The notes below the pieces were generated by a model, which was not told where the DNA came from, made no database searches, and worked only from the letters and a program-made list of their open reading frames with translations. Source: Flavobacterium sp. N2820 (lineage in GTDB: Bacteria > Bacteroidota > Bacteroidia > Flavobacteriales > Flavobacteriaceae). Taken from it: a stretch of 64,000 nt of DNA. The position numbers and the translations under genes were made by a program. The stretch spans positions 1,937,001 through 2,001,000 of the forward strand of contig NZ_CP110008.1 in assembly GCF_025947285.1 (NCBI RefSeq). The letters are read 5' to 3'. Positions 51,575 through 61,427 of this stretch are shown in pieces (position 1 is the stretch's first letter; every line of letters starts with the position of its first letter).

Positions 51575-54500
51575 ATGCAAAAAATTGTTTTTTTAGCGGG
51601 ATTTCTGTTGAGTTTTTTGGGCGGTTTTGCTCAAGAGACGTTACAATACTATCCAACTAAAAAAATTGCGTTTTCAAAAGATACGATTTCAATAGAAAAA
51701 TTCAGCTTAAACAATTCTTTTTTTGAAATTAAAGACAAAAGCGGAACACTCATTGATACCAGTTTTTACAAAGTAAATTTCCAAAAAGGAACCTTAGTTT
51801 TTACAAAAGAAATCAACACTTCTGATTCGTTAGTAGTTCGCTATTCTAAATTTCCTGAATTTTTAACCAAAACGTATTCCATTTATGATGACGATAAAGT
51901 GGTTTCAAACGAAGCAGGTAAATTAGTCGTTTTCAAGAAGGACAAAAACACCAAATTCAAACCTTTCGACGGATTGAATACTTCAGGAAGTATTACACGT
52001 GGCGTAACCGTTGGGAACAATCAAAACACCGTGGTGAATTCCAATTTAGATTTACAAATCACTGGAAAGATTTCGGACAAAGTCAGTTTACGCGCTTCCA
52101 TTCAAGACAGTAATATTCCGTTGCAAGAAGGCGGTTATTCGCAAAAATTAGACGAATTTGACCAAATTTTCATTGAATTATTTTCGGATACATGGAACAT
52201 CCGAGCCGGTGATTTATTCTTGGAAAATAGAAAATCAGCCTTCCTTAATTTCAATAAAAAAGTACAAGGTTTAGCCACTCGATTTACTTTTGGAACACCC
52301 GATAAAAAAACTGAAGTGGTTGCTTCTGGAGCCTTGGTTCGTGGACAATATGCACGAAGTAGCTTTGTAGGTCAAGAGGGCAATCAAGGTCCATATAAAT
52401 TGCGTGGTAACAACAACGAATTGTACGTTTTAGTCATTTCAGGTTCGGAACGGGTTTATGTGAATGGGATTTTGAAAACACGTGGAGAAAATAACGATTA
52501 CATTATCGATTACAACGCTGGAGAAATCATTTTCACCTCTTTATTTCCAATTACTTCCGAAATGCGAATCAACATCGAATATCAGTATACCGATAGGAAT
52601 TTCACCCGATTCATCACGTATGGAGGAATTTCGCACGAACGAGAAAACTGGCAAATTGGCGGTTATGTGTATTCGGAAAGTGATGTGAAAAATCAGCCGT
52701 TGCAACAAAATTTATCTTCGGAACAAATTGATATTTTACAAAACGCGGGTGATGATATTTCCCAAATGAATGGTCCTTCAGCCTACTTAGATTCCTATTC
52801 TGAAAATAAAATTTTGTACAAAAAAGTGATTATTGGTGCTGATGAAGTGTTTGAATATTCTAACAACCCCGATGACGATTTGTATAATGTACGATTTTCA
52901 TTGGTAGGAAATAATCAAGGGAATTATGTTTTGGTCAACAATCAAGCTGTTGGGAAAATTTATGAATATGTAGCGCCAATTGCAGGAATTCTACAAGGAA
53001 ATTATGAGCCCATTGTTCGTTTGATTGCGCCTACAAAAATTCAAATGGCAACCATTTTAGGAAAATACAATCCAAGCGAAAAAACACTTTTAGATTTTGA
53101 ATTGGCGTTAAGTAACAGCGACCAAAATTTATATTCAAATTTAGACGACAATAACAACAAAGGTTTTGCCGGAAAATTCAATGGAAAGCAACGTCTTTTT
53201 AACGGTAAAACCAAAATTAATGCCTTTGCAAATTATCAATTAGTGCAAGAAAATTTCAAAACCATTGAACGTTTATATAACATCGAATTTAATCGTGATT
53301 GGAACATTACTTCGACTTTATTAGGCAATCAAAGTTTTTTGACTTCAGGATTGGATTTTAATTTCAATAACAAAGGAAAAGCGCTTTATCAGTTTGAAAA
53401 CTTATCTTTTAGTAATGCTTTTACAGGAAATAAACACACCTTATCCGGAAGATATGCTACCAAAAATTGGATGGTTTGGAGTAATTCGAGCGTAATGAAA
53501 AGCGATTCCGAACTTTCAAATTCGTCATTTTCTCGAAGTGAAAATCGTACGTCGTATAAATTAGGTAAAAATTGGGTTGGTGCGACAGTAAATTTAGAAG
53601 ACAATGCTGAACAACTGAAAGCGACTAATACCTTTTCGGCCTTGAGCCAACGTTTTTTAGAATATGGCGCTTTTGTAGGAAGAGGTGATTCGACTAAGGT
53701 TTATGTAGAATTGGGTTTTTTGCAACGTCAAAATGATAGTTTACAAAACAATCGAATTGAGCGTGTAAATCATTCAAACTCGTATTATTTAAAATCGCAA
53801 TTGATTAAAACCGAAAAAAGCAATTTGAGTGTATTTTTGAATTATCGTGCATTGAAATATGAAGATTCCAATTTAAAAGACGAGCCATCGTTGAATTCAC
53901 GAATTTTATATTCGGATCGATTTTTTGGACAATTGATTCAAACTACAACCGCTTATGAAACCAGTTCAGGAACAATTCCCCAGCAAGAATTCACCTATTT
54001 ACAAGTAGAACCAGGACAAGGTGTTTATATGTGGAACGATTATAATAGCAATGGAATTCAGGAATTGCAAGAGTTTGAAATTGCTCCTTATCCAGATTTA
54101 GCAATTTATGTACGTGTATTTTTACCGAATCAGGTATTTGTAAGAACCCATCAAAATAAATTTTCCCAAGCGTTGAATTTCAATTTTAACCAATGGCAAA
54201 ATGAAAGTGGTTTTAAGAAATTCGCATCGCACTTTTATAATCAGACTTCGTTTTTAATTGATCGAAAAATAAAGAGGAATGGTGCTAATTTTGATTTGAA
54301 TCCGTTTTCAAAAGATAAAGATGAATTGATTGGATTGAATACAAATTTTAGAAATAGTTTGTTTTTTAATCGTGGCAAACAACATCATTCAACCACTTAT
54401 TCATTCTTGCTAAACGAAAGTCAAAATTTACTTTCTGTGGGAAGTCTTTCGGCTAAAAATCAGTCGCATCAATTGCAATATCAACATTTGGTTCAAAAAA

Positions 54501-54979
54501 GTTGGTTATTTAATCTTTTGGGAAGCACTTCAACTAGTACATCTTTTTCAGAAAATTACCCAACTAGAAATTTTGAAATTAAAAGTTATCAAATTGAACC
54601 GAAAATTGGGTATTTGTTTTCCAAAAATGCAAGTTGGGATATTTTTTACGAATTTCAACAAAAAGAAAATCAAATTGGTGCATTTGAGACTTTAACACAA
54701 AACAGATTAGGGACTTCATTTACCTTCAATAGTGAAAAAGGATTTAGTATGAATGGCGAATTTTCGATGTATAATAATTCATATGCTGGAAATGTGTTAT
54801 CGGCAGTGGGTTTTCAAATGTTAGAAGGCTTACAACCTGGCAAAAATCAAACTTGGCGCTTACTTTTACAGAAAAACTTAACCCAATATTTAGACGTAAA
54901 TATCAACTATCAAGGCAGAAATAGTGAAACTAGTAAAACCATTCATACTGGAAATATACAATTGAGAGCGTTTTTTTAG
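51575..54979 (+). CDS. Large exported, probably outer-membrane beta-barrel protein of unknown function
   Basis: This 1134-residue protein has a signal peptide (ending GGFAQ). An N-terminal part of beta-strands (FSLNNSFFEIKDKSGTLID, LVVRYSKFPEFL) leads to a conserved-looking stretch, NTSGSITRGVTVGNNQNTVV followed by ISDKVSLRASIQDSNIPLQE and DTWNIRAGDLFLENRKSAF. The rest is long runs of amphipathic strands with aromatic ends, finishing HTGNIQLRAFF, as in large outer-membrane barrels. An acidic DYNSNGIQELQEFEI (near residue 825) looks like a Ca-binding loop. No T9SS tail, no TonB plug. I cannot name the family. A T9SS type B protein is encoded 64 nt downstream. Confidence 0.7.
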   Translation: MQKIVFLAGFLLSFLGGFAQETLQYYPTKKIAFSKDTISIEKFSLNNSFFEIKDKSGTLIDTSFYKVNFQKGTLVFTKEINTSDSLVVRYSKFPEFLTKTYSIYDDDKVVSNEAGKLVVFKKDKNTKFKPFDGLNTSGSITRGVTVGNNQNTVVNSNLDLQITGKISDKVSLRASIQDSNIPLQEGGYSQKLDEFDQIFIELFSDTWNIRAGDLFLENRKSAFLNFNKKVQGLATRFTFGTPDKKTEVVASGALVRGQYARSSFVGQEGNQGPYKLRGNNNELYVLVISGSERVYVNGILKTRGENNDYIIDYNAGEIIFTSLFPITSEMRINIEYQYTDRNFTRFITYGGISHERENWQIGGYVYSESDVKNQPLQQNLSSEQIDILQNAGDDISQMNGPSAYLDSYSENKILYKKVIIGADEVFEYSNNPDDDLYNVRFSLVGNNQGNYVLVNNQAVGKIYEYVAPIAGILQGNYEPIVRLIAPTKIQMATILGKYNPSEKTLLDFELALSNSDQNLYSNLDDNNNKGFAGKFNGKQRLFNGKTKINAFANYQLVQENFKTIERLYNIEFNRDWNITSTLLGNQSFLTSGLDFNFNNKGKALYQFENLSFSNAFTGNKHTLSGRYATKNWMVWSNSSVMKSDSELSNSSFSRSENRTSYKLGKNWVGATVNLEDNAEQLKATNTFSALSQRFLEYGAFVGRGDSTKVYVELGFLQRQNDSLQNNRIERVNHSNSYYLKSQLIKTEKSNLSVFLNYRALKYEDSNLKDEPSLNSRILYSDRFFGQLIQTTTAYETSSGTIPQQEFTYLQVEPGQGVYMWNDYNSNGIQELQEFEIAPYPDLAIYVRVFLPNQVFVRTHQNKFSQALNFNFNQWQNESGFKKFASHFYNQTSFLIDRKIKRNGANFDLNPFSKDKDELIGLNTNFRNSLFFNRGKQHHSTTYSFLLNESQNLLSVGSLSAKNQSHQLQYQHLVQKSWLFNLLGSTSTSTSFSENYPTRNFEIKSYQIEPKIGYLFSKNASWDIFYEFQQKENQIGAFETLTQNRLGTSFTFNSEKGFSMNGEFSMYNNSYAGNVLSAVGFQMLEGLQPGKNQTWRLLLQKNLTQYLDVNINYQGRNSETSKTIHTGNIQLRAFF

Positions 54980-55043
54980 TTAATATTTAGATTAATTCTA
55001 CATTTCTACTTAATTTTACAAGCTTATATAATTCAAATACCCT

Positions 55044-58000
55044 ATGTTTAAAAGAATTTTACTTTTATTGATTCTAATTTCTAATGTTTCTTATTCTCAA
55101 TTAAGTAATAAGCATTGGCTCCCTCCGTTACACGCAAGAGATGCTAGTGTTGTTGCTCAACATTACCTATATTTATCGACACCTGAACTAATTCCATTCC
55201 AAGTAACAGTTACTGATGGGGCTGGAGTTCCTATTGCTGGCTCTCCATTTACAATTTCTCAAGGAAATCCTGAAGAAATATTTATAGGAAATAGCCAAAA
55301 TTCAAAAATGTTTAGACCTCTAGCAGATGTTAATATCGTCAATTCAAACTTAGGATTAATTCTTGAAGGTAGTGGTGATTTTTATGCCAGTTTTAGAGTG
55401 CGTTCTGCAAACCATGCTGAAACTCTTGTTTCTAAGGGACGTTCTGGTGCTGGAACAAATTTTAGAGTTGGGAGTTTACCTCAAAATTTTGATGGTGGTA
55501 CTAGAAATTTCGTAACAAGTTTCATGGCTACCGAAGATAATACCTCGGTTCTTGTTTCAGATTATGATGTTGACGTAGAATTTGTTTCGAACTCGGGTAA
55601 TATTACTGCAAATTCACAAACTTTTACATTGAATGAAGGCGAAAGTGTAATTCTATCTGGTTATTGTAACATTCCTGCAAACCTTACTGGTTTTGTGGGT
55701 GCATTAATAACGTCTGACAAACCTATAGTTGTTAATACAGGAAATGCACTAGCTGGTATGGGAACACAAGGTGATGGACAAGATTTCAATTTAGACCAAA
55801 TAGTTTCACTCGAAGAAGTTGGAACAGAATATATTTTAGTGAAAGGAAATGGTAGTGCAAATACAGAGTTACCTTTATTAATAGGAACAGAAGACAATAC
55901 TACTATTTTTATAAACGGAAATCCTATTCCTGTAACAACTATTAATGCGGGAGATTATTTTTTAGTTCCAACTTCTTTTTATCAAGGAGTTAATAATAAC
56001 AACGTCTATATTACAAGTGATAAACCTATTTATGTATATCAAATTATTGCTGGTGACGTTAGTGATGCAACCTCGGGATTAAACTTTATTCCACCTTTGA
56101 GCTGTTTTTTTCAAAAAAGTGTTGATTTAATTCCTAACATTAACTTTATAGGAGGAACACAGTTTAGTGCTGCAGTCATAGCAGTAACTTATTCCACAGC
56201 TACCGTTTCAATAAATGGTGTTACTACATCATCTTTACCTGAACAAGTACTAGGAACAACTGACTGGGTAACTTATAGAATTCCGAATGTAAATGGAAAT
56301 GTGGTAATTGAATCTACAGGACCATTAGCTGTTGGTGTATTTGGATTTAGTGGATTTGCTGGTTATGGAGGTTATTATTCAGGTTTTGGAAGCGAACCAA
56401 GAGATACCGAAGTAACGGTTTGTTCAGGATATACAGTCAACTTACTGGACGAAATTGATGGTAATCCAGAAACGGGAGGAACATGGACTCCTGCTCTATC
56501 AAGTGGAACAGATATTTTTGACCCAGCGGTTGATGTAGCTGGAATATACAATTATAGCTATATTGGTACGTGTGCAATTATTGATGTAGATATTGATGTA
56601 TCCATACAAACCGCACCTGATGCAGGAACTGATAATGCGATTGTAGTTTGTTCAAATGATAACCCGTTTGATTTATTCAATCTTCTTGGACCTTCGGCTC
56701 AACCCGGCGGAGTTTGGTCTCCTGCTTTAGCATCTGGCACTGGAATGTATAATCCATCTACTGATTTAACAGGAACTTATTCATATACTATACCCGCAAG
56801 TGGAGTTTGTAATGCAATCTCAGCAACAATTGATGTTACTAACAATACACAACCTTCAATTGTTCCAATTATTGACTACAGACTTTGTGATGATACTGTT
56901 TTAGGCACTGATACTGATGGTATTTCATTTTTCGATTTAACAACAAAAAATACTGAGGCTTTAGGAACTCAAACAGGTATTGATGTAACCTATCACGTAT
57001 TACCAATCGAAGCTGAATTAGGTACAAATCCAATAACCACAATAAATAGTGGAAATACTACTATATATGTAAGGCTTAGAAATAGTACAACAGGTTGTTT
57101 TAATGTAACTTCATTTAATTTAGTTGTTTTACCAAAGCCAACCGCTAATGCAGTAGTGACACTTAAACAATGTGACACTGATAATGATGCAGTTACTGAT
57201 TTTAATTTAACGGAAGCAAATAGCATAATTTCAAGCGAAGTTTCTAATACTTTTACTTATCATAATACGCTATTAGGTGCTCAAAACAATACAGATTTAG
57301 TTGGAAACGAAATGAGTTTTAATGCCCCTAATGGAAGCCAAGTTTGGGCAAGAATAGTTAATGCAGAGGGTTGCGAAAGAACTACTTTAGTTAACCTTGT
57401 TGTTTCTACAACGACAATTCCATCGAATTATGTGTTTGAAATTTATGAATGTGATGACTACATTAATGCAACAGATACAGATAGTGACGGGTTTGACTAT
57501 TTCAATTTAGATAGCCCTACATCCAGCGAAAACGCTATTGCAAATTTATTGTCTTTTTTCTCCAGCAGTCAACCGTTGAATGTTACATTTTATGAAAACG
57601 AAAATGATGCTTTAGCTGAGATAAACGCCATCACTAATATTACAAATTATAGAAATATTACTCCCAATTCGCAAATAATTTGGGCTAGAATAGATAGTGA
57701 ATTAAATAATGAATGCTTTGGTATTGGTCCATTTATAGAACTAATTGTGAACCCTCTACCTGAAGTCGATTTAGGACCAGATTTTGTTTTGTGTATAGAT
57801 CCCATAACTGGTTTAGGTTCACAAATTGTTAATGCAACACCTAGCACTCCTGGAAACTATTCTTACCAATGGACACCAGCAAATCCGAATGGCAATTCAC
57901 ATTTATACACTATTACAACTGGTGGTACATTCTCTGTAATAGTCACTAATACCGATACAAATTGTGTAAATTCTGACACCATAACTACAACTTTTTCATC

Positions 58001-58490
58001 AGAACCTGAAACATTTGAAGCTAACATAATTACACCTGCATTTTCAAGTGGTTTAGCATCAATTGAAGCAATAGCAACTGGAGGTTTTGGAACCTACGAA
58101 TACAGTTTAAATGCAATTGACTGGCAATCAAGCCCAATTTTTTCAGGACTAGAAAATGGTAGTTATATTATTTATGTTAGAGACATTCAAGGATGTGGAA
58201 TTTTATTTTCTGAAGAATTACAGACCATTACTTATCCAAATTATTTTACTCCAAATGGAGATGGATACAATGATTTTTGGAGTATCCAATTGCCAAGTGA
58301 ATATCAAGGTTTAATATCAATATTTGATAGATATGGGAAATTATTGAAACAAATAAATACCCAAGGTCAAGGATGGGACGGAACCTATAATGGCAATCAA
58401 TTACCTTCAACCGATTATTGGTTTAAAGTGGAATACATTGAAAACAATAAAAAGAAAGAGTTTAAATCGCACTTTAGTTTAAAAAGATAA
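55044..58490 (+). CDS. T9SS type B secreted protein with IgGFc-binding-like N-terminal domain
   Basis: This 1148-residue surface protein has a signal peptide (ending VSYSQ). Residues of about 22-455 resemble the IgGFc-binding domain: HWLPPLHARDASVVAQHYLY, FMATEDNTSVLVSDYDVDVE, GALITSDKPIVVNTGNALAG and TSDKPIYVYQIIAGD. Several repeated beta modules follow (CDDTVLGTDTDGISFFDL, CDTDNDAVTDFNLTEANSI, CDDYINATDTDSDGFDYFNL). The chain ends in the gliding-motility-type C-terminal domain: NYFTPNGDGYNDFW, ISIFDRYGKLLKQ, WDGTYNGNQLPSTDYWFKVEY. It is exported by T9SS and probably anchored at the surface as an adhesin. The enoyl-CoA hydratase gene starts 2 nt later. Confidence 0.92.
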   Translation: MFKRILLLLILISNVSYSQLSNKHWLPPLHARDASVVAQHYLYLSTPELIPFQVTVTDGAGVPIAGSPFTISQGNPEEIFIGNSQNSKMFRPLADVNIVNSNLGLILEGSGDFYASFRVRSANHAETLVSKGRSGAGTNFRVGSLPQNFDGGTRNFVTSFMATEDNTSVLVSDYDVDVEFVSNSGNITANSQTFTLNEGESVILSGYCNIPANLTGFVGALITSDKPIVVNTGNALAGMGTQGDGQDFNLDQIVSLEEVGTEYILVKGNGSANTELPLLIGTEDNTTIFINGNPIPVTTINAGDYFLVPTSFYQGVNNNNVYITSDKPIYVYQIIAGDVSDATSGLNFIPPLSCFFQKSVDLIPNINFIGGTQFSAAVIAVTYSTATVSINGVTTSSLPEQVLGTTDWVTYRIPNVNGNVVIESTGPLAVGVFGFSGFAGYGGYYSGFGSEPRDTEVTVCSGYTVNLLDEIDGNPETGGTWTPALSSGTDIFDPAVDVAGIYNYSYIGTCAIIDVDIDVSIQTAPDAGTDNAIVVCSNDNPFDLFNLLGPSAQPGGVWSPALASGTGMYNPSTDLTGTYSYTIPASGVCNAISATIDVTNNTQPSIVPIIDYRLCDDTVLGTDTDGISFFDLTTKNTEALGTQTGIDVTYHVLPIEAELGTNPITTINSGNTTIYVRLRNSTTGCFNVTSFNLVVLPKPTANAVVTLKQCDTDNDAVTDFNLTEANSIISSEVSNTFTYHNTLLGAQNNTDLVGNEMSFNAPNGSQVWARIVNAEGCERTTLVNLVVSTTTIPSNYVFEIYECDDYINATDTDSDGFDYFNLDSPTSSENAIANLLSFFSSSQPLNVTFYENENDALAEINAITNITNYRNITPNSQIIWARIDSELNNECFGIGPFIELIVNPLPEVDLGPDFVLCIDPITGLGSQIVNATPSTPGNYSYQWTPANPNGNSHLYTITTGGTFSVIVTNTDTNCVNSDTITTTFSSEPETFEANIITPAFSSGLASIEAIATGGFGTYEYSLNAIDWQSSPIFSGLENGSYIIYVRDIQGCGILFSEELQTITYPNYFTPNGDGYNDFWSIQLPSEYQGLISIFDRYGKLLKQINTQGQGWDGTYNGNQLPSTDYWFKVEYIENNKKKEFKSHFSLKR

Positions 58491-58492
58491 TA

Positions 58493-59251
58493 ATGGAATT
58501 AGGAAATCTTTCAACTATAATTGATGAAAATAAAATTGCTACAGTTAGCTTTTCTCACCCTGCAAGCAACTCATTCCCAAGTGATTTGTTACAGAAATTA
58601 ACTTCTGAAATTAACCAGCTAAGTAGTTTAGATACTGTTTCGGTGGTTGTTTTAAAAAGTGAGGGAACAGGAGTCTTTTGTGCAGGAGCTTCTTTTGATG
58701 AATTACTTTCAATTTCAACTGAACAAGATGGAAATCTATTTTTTTCAGGATTTGCTAATGTAATTAATGCCATACGAAAATGCTCGAAACCAATCATTGG
58801 AAGAATCCATGGCAAAGCCGTTGGCGGTGGAGTTGGATTAGCTGCTGCGTGTGATTATACTTTTGCAACCAATAATAGCGCAATAAAATTATCCGAAATA
58901 GCCATTGGAATTGGACCTTTTGTAATTGAACCTGCCGTAAGTAGAAAAATCGGAAAAACCGCTTTTACGGAAATGACCCTTACTCCTACTTTATGGAAAA
59001 CAGCTCAATGGGCAAAAGAAAAAGGATTGTACACCGAAGTTTTTGAAACAATAGAATCGTTAGACGAGCATTTAAAAAACTTCACCCATGAACTTTCAAC
59101 CTACAATCCAGAAGCTTTAGTTGAAATGAAAAAAGTATTTTGGGAAGGAACTAATCATTGGGAAAACTTATTATATGAAAGAGCCTCGATTTCAGGACGA
59201 TTGGTTTTATCAAATTTTACCAAACAAGCATTAGAAAAATTTAAGAAATGA
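58493..59251 (+). CDS. Enoyl-CoA hydratase/isomerase family protein
   Basis: This 252-residue crotonase-fold enzyme has the CoA-binding and oxyanion loops: FCAGASFDELLSI and GRIHGKAVGGGVGLAAACDYTFA. The catalytic region reads LSEIAIGIGPFVIEPAVSRKIG, where typical enoyl-CoA hydratases have PE..LG..PGAGG and a second Glu. This differs enough that plain crotonyl-CoA hydration is uncertain; the form is nearer to methylglutaconyl-CoA hydratase-type members. It lies between a surface-protein gene and a small membrane-protein gene whose start overlaps its stop by 4 nt. Confidence 0.88.
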   Translation: MELGNLSTIIDENKIATVSFSHPASNSFPSDLLQKLTSEINQLSSLDTVSVVVLKSEGTGVFCAGASFDELLSISTEQDGNLFFSGFANVINAIRKCSKPIIGRIHGKAVGGGVGLAAACDYTFATNNSAIKLSEIAIGIGPFVIEPAVSRKIGKTAFTEMTLTPTLWKTAQWAKEKGLYTEVFETIESLDEHLKNFTHELSTYNPEALVEMKKVFWEGTNHWENLLYERASISGRLVLSNFTKQALEKFKK

Positions 59252-59430
59252 AAAGTTTAATTATCGCTTTACAGCAAGTAAATATCGAAGAAAAAATTAA
59301 AAATGATCCAGATGGAACCTATCAAATTGGTGTTTTAATTGGTTCATTTGTTCCTGTTGCCGTTTTAGCTGGCTTAGCCTATTTTTTATATCATAGAGCT
59401 AAGAAAAACGAAAAAAAACTTGACCAATAA
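59248..59430 (+). CDS. Small single-span membrane protein, unknown function
   Basis: This 60-residue protein starts MKSLIIALQQVNIEEKIK and has one clear membrane helix (GVLIGSFVPVAVLAGLAYFL, about residues 28-47) followed by a basic tail HRAKKNEKKL, which predicts an N-out, C-in orientation. It overlaps the hydratase gene by ATGA and is followed by queD after 13 nt, so it is a true gene in a tight operon. I recognise no family. Confidence 0.75.
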   Translation: MKSLIIALQQVNIEEKIKNDPDGTYQIGVLIGSFVPVAVLAGLAYFLYHRAKKNEKKLDQ

Positions 59431-59443
59431 TAAATATAAAATT

Positions 59444-59893
59444 ATGTCAAAAATTAGAATTACTAAACAATTCAACTTTGAAACGGGTCATGCGCTATAT
59501 GGCTATGATGGCAAATGTAAAAATGTACATGGCCATAGTTATAAACTTTCTGTAACAGTTATTGGCAGACCAATTACGGATACAACAAATGTTAAATATG
59601 GAATGGTAATCGACTTTGGTGATTTGAAAAAAATTGTAAAAGAACAAATTGTTGATGTTTTTGACCATGCAACTGTTTTCAATAAGAATACACCCCATAT
59701 TGAATTAGCTAATGAACTTCAAAAAAGAGGTCACGATGTAATTTTAGTAGATTATCAACCAACAAGCGAAAACATGGTAATTGATTTTTCTAATAAAATT
59801 AAAAATTTATTGCCCGAAAACATTAAATTACATTCTTTAAAACTACAAGAAACAGAAACTTCGTTTGCCGAATGGTATGCGGAAGATAATTAA
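59444..59893 (+). CDS. queD: 6-carboxytetrahydropterin synthase / 6-pyruvoyl-tetrahydropterin synthase family
   Basis: This 149-residue enzyme probably converts dihydroneopterin triphosphate to 6-carboxytetrahydropterin for queuosine synthesis. The ATG at 59444 (MSKIRITKQFNFETGHAL) is chosen; an upstream TTG frame runs into the preceding gene. Zinc-binding His are in FETGHAL and KNVHGHSYKL, the catalytic Cys in GKCKNVHGH, and a Glu in KLQETETSFAEWY. VIDFGDLKKIVKEQI completes the family pattern. The C-x3-HGH form favours QueD over eukaryotic PTPS. A bidirectional terminator follows. Confidence 0.9.
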   Translation: MSKIRITKQFNFETGHALYGYDGKCKNVHGHSYKLSVTVIGRPITDTTNVKYGMVIDFGDLKKIVKEQIVDVFDHATVFNKNTPHIELANELQKRGHDVILVDYQPTSENMVIDFSNKIKNLLPENIKLHSLKLQETETSFAEWYAEDN

Positions 59894-59898
59894 ATAAA

Positions 59899-59930
59899 AA
59901 AAAGCGATTTCAATTGAAATCGCTTTTTTG
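59899..59930. terminator. Bidirectional terminator between queD and accC
   Basis: AAAAAAGCGATTTCAATTGAAATCGCTTTTTT is a near-perfect palindrome in the 39-nt gap between convergent genes. Confidence 0.93.
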
Positions 59931-59932
59931 TT

Positions 59933-61279
59933 TTATTCTTGTTCTTTCATTACAAAAGATTCCATGAATTTTGTTGTATAATTTCCAGCAACATAATCTG
60001 GTTCATCCATTAACTGTCTGTGAAAAGGTATTGTAGTTTTAATTCCTTCAATTACGAATTCATCTAACGCACGTTTCATTTTATTTATCGCCTCTTCTCT
60101 TGTTTGAGCAGTTGTAATCAACTTAGCAATCATTGAGTCATAATTTGGCGGAATTGTATATCCTGCGTAAACATGCGTATCTAAACGTACTCCGTGTCCT
60201 CCTGGTGCATGTAAAACCGTAATTTTACCTGGTGAAGGGCGGAAATCATTATACGGATCTTCAGCATTGATACGGCATTCTATTGAATGCAATTGTGGAT
60301 AATAGTTTTTTCCAGAAATTGGAATTCCGGCAGCCACCATAATTTGTTCACGAATTAAATCATAATCAACAACTTGTTCTGTAATTGGGTGTTCTACTTG
60401 GATACGTGTATTCATTTCCATGAAGTAGAAATTTCTGTGTTTGTCAACCAAAAATTCAACCGTTCCAGCTCCTTCATATTTAATATATTCTGCTGCTTTA
60501 ACCGCTGCAGTTCCCATTTTTTCACGCAATTCATCCGTCATGAAAGGAGAAGGTGTTTCTTCTGTTAATTTTTGATGACGACGTTGTACAGAACAATCTC
60601 TTTCTGAAAGGTGACATGCTTTTCCATAAGAATCTCCAACTACTTGGATTTCAATATGACGAGGTTCTTCGATTAATTTCTCTAAGTACATCCCATCATT
60701 ACCAAATGCTGCTGCCGATTCTTGACGAGCACCTTCCCAAGCCTTAAGTAAATCTTCTTTTTTCCAAACGGCACGCATCCCTTTTCCACCACCACCAGCA
60801 GTTGCTTTTAACATTACTGGATAACCAAATTCATTTGCCAATTTTTCAGCTTCTTCATATGATTCTAAGATTCCTACTGAACCTGGAACACATGGAACAC
60901 CAGCTTCAATCATTGTTGATTTTGCTGATGCTTTATCTCCCATACGGTCAATCATTTCAGGAGAAGCACCAATGAATTTGATGCCGTGTTCTTGACAAAT
61001 TTTAGAAAATTTAGCGTTTTCGGATAAAAATCCGTAACCTGGATGGATAGCGTCTGCATTTGTAATTTCAGCAGCGGCTATAATATTAGACATTTTTAAA
61101 TACGACAAATTACTTGGAGGAGGACCAATACAAACCGCCTCGTCAGCAAATTTTACGTGTAAACTATCTGCATCTGCCGTTGAATAAACCGCTACGGTCT
61201 TGATGCCCATTTCTCTACAAGTTCTAATTACACGTAGTGCAATTTCACCTCTATTGGCAATTAATATTTTTTTAAACAT
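59933..61279 (-). CDS. accC: Acetyl-CoA carboxylase, biotin carboxylase subunit
   Basis: This 448-residue ATP-grasp enzyme carboxylates the biotin on AccB. It begins [40 protein letters not shown] is the glycine-rich ATP loop, [12 protein letters not shown] and [18 protein letters not shown] contact ATP/bicarbonate, and [20 protein letters not shown] holds the catalytic Glu/Arg. Length is standard. It is the last gene of the fabH-accB-accC series; the 148-nt gap after accB holds AATAATCT repeats. Confidence 0.97.
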   Translation of the reverse strand: MFKKILIANRGEIALRVIRTCREMGIKTVAVYSTADADSLHVKFADEAVCIGPPPSNLSYLKMSNIIAAAEITNADAIHPGYGFLSENAKFSKICQEHGIKFIGASPEMIDRMGDKASAKSTMIEAGVPCVPGSVGILESYEEAEKLANEFGYPVMLKATAGGGGKGMRAVWKKEDLLKAWEGARQESAAAFGNDGMYLEKLIEEPRHIEIQVVGDSYGKACHLSERDCSVQRRHQKLTEETPSPFMTDELREKMGTAAVKAAEYIKYEGAGTVEFLVDKHRNFYFMEMNTRIQVEHPITEQVVDYDLIREQIMVAAGIPISGKNYYPQLHSIECRINAEDPYNDFRPSPGKITVLHAPGGHGVRLDTHVYAGYTIPPNYDSMIAKLITTAQTREEAINKMKRALDEFVIEGIKTTIPFHRQLMDEPDYVAGNYTTKFMESFVMKEQE

Positions 61280-61367
61280 CTTTTTAGATTATATTGTTAG
61301 ACAATTGGATTTTTAGACTTTTAGATTGCTTCGCCAACTAATCGACGTTCATTTGATGGATTATTAG

Positions 61368-61427
61368 AAATTTAAAAAATCTAATAATCTAATAATCTAG
61401 CAATCTAATAATATCTAATAATCTAAA
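61368..61427. repeat. Imperfect tandem repeat of an AATAATCT unit between accB and accC
   Basis: The stretch reads as about six copies of TCTAATAA/AATAATCT with small changes (one GCAATCT, one AATAATAT). It ends directly at the accB stop region. A second, partial set of TTTTAGA-like units occurs at 61307-61327. Slippage of a short AT-rich repeat is the simplest origin. Confidence 0.75.

Noticed and set aside
61368-61427. Possible CRISPR array
   Set aside because: Units are only 8 nt and directly abutting, with no spacers and no cas genes; a simple tandem repeat.
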